A stretch of DNA of 64,000 nt, from the NCBI GenBank assembly GCA_902781315.1, contig CACZIT010000001.1:1-64000 (forward strand). Reading direction: 5' to 3'. Under the pieces are notes generated by a model that searched no databases, was not told the DNA's origin, and saw nothing but the letters and a program-made list of their open reading frames with translations. Shown in pieces: positions 59,440-64,000 of this stretch. Made by a program: the position numbers and the translations under genes. How positions within the stretch are numbered: the first letter of the stretch is position 1; each line of letters begins with the position of its first letter. The DNA is from an uncultured Prevotellaceae bacterium (GTDB lineage: Bacteria > Bacteroidota > Bacteroidia > Bacteroidales > Bacteroidaceae).

Positions 59440-60246
59440 ATGAAAGAAATAACGTCGGTAGAAGAGTTTAAGGCTATTCAGCTCCAAATATTGAAAGATT
59501 TGGATGCTTTTGTTAGGAATAATAATATTTATTATTCTTTAGCATATGGTTCTTTGATAGGTGTCATACGTCACCACGGTTTTATTCCATGGGATGATGA
59601 TATCGATATTTATATGGAAAGAGCGCACTATCAGCACCTCATAGACCTTCTGCCTAATAATTATCTCGGAAAATATGAAATGGCATGTCTCGAAAAAAAT
59701 GCAGCATGGAATAGACCTTATGCTAAACTTTTTGATATGAGAACATTGCTCATAGAGAGTGTGTCAAATAATACGGGTATCGGTGTAGGTATTGATATTT
59801 TCCCTGTTGATGAGATACCTGGAGAATCAAAAGAATTTAGACAATACAATCGCGAGATGTTTTTGCTTAGAAATATATATACTCTAAAATCATTAAAATG
59901 GATGATTAATCGTCCGTTTTACAAAAATGTCCTTGTTCTTTTATCAAAAGCAATTCTTTTCCCTTTTAAATACCGCTCAATGGCTATGGATATTAGTAAA
60001 AAAGCTCAAAAGTATAATGGTGCTGATACCGGTTTTTTAGCTGATAATGTGGCAGGTTATGCATCAACTAAACCTTTCTTAAAGGAGAGCTTCTCAGAAT
60101 ATATTAATATGACTTTTGAAGGTTTTCCTGTCATGGTGATTAAGGGATGGCATGATGTGTTGACTAAGACTTTTGGTGATTATATGCAACTTCCACCGGA
60201 AGAAAAACGAGTAACTCACCATGCTTTCGAAGCCTGGTGGAAGTAA
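59440..60246 (+). CDS. licD: LicD family phosphotransferase
   Basis: This 268-residue enzyme has the LicD signature: YGSLIGVIRHHGFIPWDDD (about 36-54) and IGVGIDIFPVDEIP. LicD proteins transfer phosphocholine from CDP-choline to a cell-surface glycan. The start at 59440, four bases after the transporter stop, is preferred over an ATG at 59416 within the transporter gene. It completes the set for choline decoration. It is clearly more AT-rich than the genes before it. Confidence 0.92.
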   Translation: MKEITSVEEFKAIQLQILKDLDAFVRNNNIYYSLAYGSLIGVIRHHGFIPWDDDIDIYMERAHYQHLIDLLPNNYLGKYEMACLEKNAAWNRPYAKLFDMRTLLIESVSNNTGIGVGIDIFPVDEIPGESKEFRQYNREMFLLRNIYTLKSLKWMINRPFYKNVLVLLSKAILFPFKYRSMAMDISKKAQKYNGADTGFLADNVAGYASTKPFLKESFSEYINMTFEGFPVMVIKGWHDVLTKTFGDYMQLPPEEKRVTHHAFEAWWK

Positions 60247-60592
60247 ATAAGGAATTATTGATTAAGTTGGAAGATTTTAAATTTTGTTTAATAGACCTCA
60301 AATATCCTTTCAGCCACCAAGCCTTTCACTACACTTCTGCTTTATTTATGCAATCTGCCCAATCTGTGTAATCTGCGGCGAACGAAGTGAGCCTTGTCAG
60401 ATTTGCTACAAGTAGGAGAACTTTGAAAATAGAAACAGCAGCTCTGCTGTTCCTGAAACTATAAACTAGAAACTGCACATAGTGCTTTGCACCCTGCAAG
60501 ATCTGCTATAAATAGGAGAAACTAACTTACAATGAAAATTATCGTAAAACCGATAAAAAACTAAATACTAATTAATTGAAACCATAAGTATT
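60247..60592. other. Spacer with dispersed repeat modules
   Basis: There is no gene. It contains CAATCTGTGTAATCTGCGGC (from about 60365), a CTGCAAGATCTGCTATAAAT word (near 60497) also seen near 53341, and a palindrome ACAGCAGCTCTGCTGT (near 60437). It separates the choline genes from the flippase gene. Confidence 0.75.
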
Positions 60593-62128
60593 TTGCTAGA
60601 TAATAATTCCACATCCACCAACAAGCGAATAGCCAAGAATACAATGATGTTATATATTAGGATGGCTTTTTTGTTGGTCATTTCATTATATACATCCAGA
60701 GTCGTTTTGACTACTTTGGGGGAGGTGGATTATGGCCTTTTTAATGTTATAGGAGGAGTAATAGCGCTTCTTGGGTTTCTTAATACGTCGATGTCTGTTT
60801 CTACATCTCGTTTTATTACTTTTGCCTTGGGCAAAAATGATATGAAGAACCAGTCTCATGTTTTTTCAACTTCTTTGCAAATTCATTTTTTTATAGCGTT
60901 GGTCATTTTATTGATTGGAGAAACTGTTGGACTATGGTTTGTGTCTAATAAAATGACTATTCCAGCAGATAGAATGTCAGCAGCATTATGGGTTTATCAA
61001 TGTTCGATAGCAACTTCCATAGTGAGTGTAATAAGTGTACCATACAATGCTACCATTATTGCTCATGAGAAGATGTCGACTTTTGCATACATTTCTATAT
61101 ACGAAGCCGTAGCAAAATTAGTTATAGTTTATTTACTAATTATTTCTCCATTTGATAAATTAATACTTTATTCTCTTCTTTATTTTTTAGTGCAATTATC
61201 TGTAAGATTTATATATGGCTATTATTGTAAGAGTCGTTTTTCCGCAACTAAATATGTAAAAACTAAGGATTATGATTTATTTAAGCGAATGATAAGTTTT
61301 GCAGGGTGGAGTTTGTATGGCAGCGGCGCTGTAGCTCTTAGTAATCAGGGAACAAATATCTTGCTAAATATTTTCTATGGTCCGGCTGTGAATGCAGCAT
61401 GTGGAATTGCATATCAGGTGAGAGGTGTATTATTAAATTTCGCCTTCAATTTTCAAACGGCATTGAATCCTCAGATAATTAAAACGTATGCGCAAAAGGA
61501 TATGCTATCAATGTATAAGTTGATTGATCGAAGTACTCGAATATCCTTCTTTTTGCTATTTATAATAGCGATGCCTTTATTGATGGAAACGGGTGAGTTG
61601 TTAAAATTCTGGTTAAAGGAAGTACCTCGATACACTGATGTTTTCCTTCAATTAGTTATTGTTGCCTCCTTAATAGATACAACTACGAATTCTTTGTCAA
61701 TCTCTGCATTGGCAACAGGAATCGTGAAAAAATATTATCTTACAATAGGTACAATATTTATTATGATAGTGCCTATTTCTTATATTGCATTGAAATTAGG
61801 TTTTGAAGCTTCCATCGTTTTCGCTGTTGATATTATATTGTGTTCTGTTATTTTGGTAGCAAGGATTTTTTTATTGCATCATTTAATTGGCTTAGATGTC
61901 AATTCTTATTTAAAGTCTTTGCTTTCAATATTTAAGGTTGTATTAGTGAGTGTGCCAATAGCTTTTTTTGCCAGACATCTTCTTCTTCCATCTTCTTTTG
62001 GGGGGGTAATTCTTGTTTGTTTTATATGCTCTTTGGCAGTGACTCTTACTGCTTATATTTTCGGAATCGAAAAACATGAAAGAGAAGTTATTAATGGGAA
62101 GATTAAAAAAATAGTATTGAAAAGATAA
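60593..62128 (+). CDS. Wzx-type polysaccharide flippase
   Basis: This 511-residue membrane protein has about 14 hydrophobic helices and the oligosaccharide flippase fold (N-terminal NKRIAKNTMMLYIRM; later GSGAVALSNQGTNILLNIF). It should flip the lipid-linked glycan unit across the inner membrane. No ATG precedes the conserved NKRIAKNT; TTG 60593 is the likely start, with the first ATG at codon 18 being too late. Strongly AT-rich. Confidence 0.88.
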   Translation: MLDNNSTSTNKRIAKNTMMLYIRMAFLLVISLYTSRVVLTTLGEVDYGLFNVIGGVIALLGFLNTSMSVSTSRFITFALGKNDMKNQSHVFSTSLQIHFFIALVILLIGETVGLWFVSNKMTIPADRMSAALWVYQCSIATSIVSVISVPYNATIIAHEKMSTFAYISIYEAVAKLVIVYLLIISPFDKLILYSLLYFLVQLSVRFIYGYYCKSRFSATKYVKTKDYDLFKRMISFAGWSLYGSGAVALSNQGTNILLNIFYGPAVNAACGIAYQVRGVLLNFAFNFQTALNPQIIKTYAQKDMLSMYKLIDRSTRISFFLLFIIAMPLLMETGELLKFWLKEVPRYTDVFLQLVIVASLIDTTTNSLSISALATGIVKKYYLTIGTIFIMIVPISYIALKLGFEASIVFAVDIILCSVILVARIFLLHHLIGLDVNSYLKSLLSIFKVVLVSVPIAFFARHLLLPSSFGGVILVCFICSLAVTLTAYIFGIEKHEREVINGKIKKIVLKR

Positions 62129-62134
62129 TATAAA

Positions 62135-63385
62135 ATGCCCAATTTGCCAGACAAAAATAACTGCTGCGGATGTTCTGCCTGTATTGATTCATGTGCAAAG
62201 AAAGCAATAACATTAGAGTTGGATAGGAACGGGTTTTATTATCCCGTAATTAATCATAATCTATGTGTCGAATGTAAAGCATGTGAATGGAATTGCCATA
62301 TTCTGCATCAAGATGAGATAAGAAGAAACGATCGGAATCAAGAAACGCTGTTTTCTTGCTGGACCACAGATAAAGATCTATTGCGGAGAAGTGCCTCTGG
62401 TGGTGCATTTGCTCAGTTAGCAAGCGATTTTCTGGAGATTGGTGATAGTCTTGTTGTTGGTGCAGAATTAGGTAAAGACGGATTGGTTAGGCTTGTTGTT
62501 ATAGATAAAAAAGAAGATTTATGGAAACTTCAGCAATCCAAATATGAACAATGTAGATCAGAAGATATTTATAAATCTGTCAAAAAGAAACTGAGTCAAG
62601 GGAAAAGAGTCCTTTTCTCAGGACTCCCATGTCAAATAGCAGCATTATATCACTTTCTCCATTATAAAAATTTAGAAAGATTATTTACTATTGAAATTCT
62701 TTGTCATGGAGTTCCCTCTCGGTATCTTACAGATCTTTCTTTACGATTAAAAAGGGCGAGATCAATCCATTCGTATCGTACGAAATCTAAAGGTTGGTAT
62801 GATGGGAATCGTACGGTTTACGCTATGTCTGACGGGAAAATAATTGAGGAAATATCAACACAGGAAGATTTTAGGTTTAAGTCTTATTTGACCTATTCTT
62901 GTCTACGTAAATCATGTTATGGTTGCCGTTATGCAACTATGGATAGAGTGGCAGATTTAACTTTAGGTGATTTCTGGTATGGAGGAGAAGATAAAAGTGA
63001 CTATCAAAACTATGATGGAACATCATTGGTTATTGTAAACTCTAGCAAGGGAGTATTTTTATGGCAAAGGAGCGAGAAACTTATAAAGATTCCAGTAAGT
63101 TTTGAGATGGCTACAAGAAACAATCAGGCAATATATATGCCAACTTCAACTTATCCGCTCATATTATCAGATGATATATATAAGATAAAAAAAATGCCCG
63201 TGGTATTCCAGGCTGCTTTATTTCAGAATGGTTTCACAAATAGTCCTATTCGTTCACTTCTTTTTAAGATGTTTTTTTTCCCATTAAGGCGGGTTAAGGC
63301 TAAGGAGAAAGCAAAATTAACAGCAATTGTAAGAAGAAAGGAACTCGATAAGTTAAAAAATAGAGGCAAAATAAATGAAGATTAA
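62135..63385 (+). CDS. Coenzyme F420 hydrogenase/dehydrogenase beta-subunit-like protein
   Basis: This 416-residue protein has two N-terminal 4Fe-4S motifs (CCGCSACIDSC near 10-20 and CVECKACEWNC near 44-54) and the FrhB-like domains (SGGAFAQLASDF, GLPCQIAALYHFL, then LTLGDFWYG). Members of this group sit in exopolysaccharide loci beside polysaccharide pyruvyl transferases, as here, and probably do redox chemistry on a glycan or its precursor. Its 3' end overlaps the next gene by 11 bases. Confidence 0.87.
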   Translation: MPNLPDKNNCCGCSACIDSCAKKAITLELDRNGFYYPVINHNLCVECKACEWNCHILHQDEIRRNDRNQETLFSCWTTDKDLLRRSASGGAFAQLASDFLEIGDSLVVGAELGKDGLVRLVVIDKKEDLWKLQQSKYEQCRSEDIYKSVKKKLSQGKRVLFSGLPCQIAALYHFLHYKNLERLFTIEILCHGVPSRYLTDLSLRLKRARSIHSYRTKSKGWYDGNRTVYAMSDGKIIEEISTQEDFRFKSYLTYSCLRKSCYGCRYATMDRVADLTLGDFWYGGEDKSDYQNYDGTSLVIVNSSKGVFLWQRSEKLIKIPVSFEMATRNNQAIYMPTSTYPLILSDDIYKIKKMPVVFQAALFQNGFTNSPIRSLLFKMFFFPLRRVKAKEKAKLTAIVRRKELDKLKNRGKINED

Positions 63386-64000
63386 GTTAGTAACATTTGC
63401 GCCCCATCCTAATTTTGGTACGTGTTTGCAAGCATATGCATTGAATGCTGTTCTTGTAAAAATGGGATATGATGTGGAGTTTATTTATAATGATAGATTC
63501 AGCATCCTGCAAAAACTTGGTCATTTTATTAATCGCTTAGCTCAAATAGTTGGATTGAAACGAGTACACGTAAATGGGGTTACTGGAAGAACTGATATCC
63601 AACAATTGGAACTTCCCAATAGTCCATTAAAGTCATTCCTTGCTAAGTATATGGGTCTTAATAAGCTGGAAATCATTCATAAGAAACGACATTCGTTGCA
63701 ATGGAAAAAAGTAGTGAAGTTTGCGTGGATGGATGGTAATTTTAAGATGCGCCATTTATATTCTAAGGCAGATTATGAAAGTGTTGTAAGAGATGCAGAC
63801 ATATTTATAACAGGAAGTGATCAGATTTGGAATCCATATTGTGCAGGTTATGACCCAATGATGTTTTTGGAATTTGTAAAAGGAAGGAAGAAGAGCATCT
63901 CTTATTCATCTAGCATTTCACTGCCTGAGATTCCGAACGAAGTCAAAGATCGGATTAGAAATAATCTTTCATTTTTTCAGCATATTGCGGTGAGGGAGCA
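63375..64000 (+). CDS. Polysaccharide pyruvyl transferase family protein (cut by window end)
   Basis: This is open to the window edge, with 208 codons visible. MKIKLVTFAPHPNFGTCLQA at the start and ITGSDQIWNPY further on (about residue 145-155) are family signatures. Such enzymes transfer pyruvate ketals (or act as related glycosyltransferases) on surface glycans. It begins inside the 3' end of the previous gene and so is co-translated. Confidence 0.88.
   Translation, partial: MKIKLVTFAPHPNFGTCLQAYALNAVLVKMGYDVEFIYNDRFSILQKLGHFINRLAQIVGLKRVHVNGVTGRTDIQQLELPNSPLKSFLAKYMGLNKLEIIHKKRHSLQWKKVVKFAWMDGNFKMRHLYSKADYESVVRDADIFITGSDQIWNPYCAGYDPMMFLEFVKGRKKSISYSSSISLPEIPNEVKDRIRNNLSFFQHIAVRE

Overview
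The window looks like part of a chromosome from a Prevotella-type member of the Bacteroidales. The evidence is the gene content (BspA-type leucine-rich repeat proteins, a family 92 glycoside hydrolase, the parA-parB-DUF5683-mltD-relA cluster, DUF349 and HU-like proteins) and repeated promoter motifs of the Bacteroidetes type (TTG, about 20 bp, TAnnTTTG) in front of genes and RNAs. Core genes are GC-rich; two long stretches (about 39.8-53.3 kb and 59.4-64 kb) are clearly AT-richer and carry accessory genes. No rRNA, CRISPR array, integrase or insertion-sequence transposase was seen.

Layout. 0.6-19.8 kb: a secreted pectinesterase, the chromosome-segregation/stringent-response cluster on the minus strand, divergent surE-lpxB, a tRNA-Val, and a two-gene unit of a giant BspA-LRR/SLH-like/RHS protein and an LRR-dockerin protein. 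20-27 kb: rsfS-ftsH-cdsA, tRNA-Gln, a DUF349 protein and corA, whose leader RNA can form mutually exclusive helices. 27.4-35.2 kb: GH92 mannosidase, HAD phosphatase, PepD, an ORF6N protein, a membrane protein of the lysylphosphatidylglycerol-synthase-TM type, and rsmA. 35.2-36.1 kb: a 22-bp palindrome array, a candidate 6S-like RNA and a repeat field. 36.1-39.5 kb: a three-gene sugar-activation unit (cytidylyltransferase-oxidoreductase fusion, galacturonokinase-like kinase, nucleotidyltransferase).

39.5-53.3 kb is a defence and toxin-antitoxin island. It holds a Panacea (DUF4065) antitoxin with a large membrane-anchored partner, an ATPase with a small partner, a complete QatABCD anti-phage operon, a three-gene unit starting with a TIGR04255-like protein, and a DUF3791/DUF3990 pair. 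A near-identical direct repeat of about 91 bp brackets most of it. Fragments of rmlA and ugd inside or beside it suggest it was built into a surface-polysaccharide locus.

53.7-64 kb is a surface-glycan locus centred on phosphocholine. It encodes a secreted glycerophosphodiesterase, an outer-membrane barrel, a LicC-like cytidylyltransferase, a LicC'-LicA fusion kinase, a BCCT choline-type transporter and a LicD transferase, which together form a plausible route from external choline to a decorated glycan. A Wzx-type flippase, an F420-dehydrogenase-beta-like protein and a truncated polysaccharide pyruvyl transferase follow.

Features that run across the window: (i) short G/C-rich palindromic repeats occur both between genes and, in frame, inside pectinesterase, lpxB, GH92 and rsmA; a different repeat sits in cdsA. 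(ii) Three intergenic arrays have different sequences but the same 22-bp period and five or six units each. (iii) A field of dispersed intergenic modules lies around the island and glycan locus.
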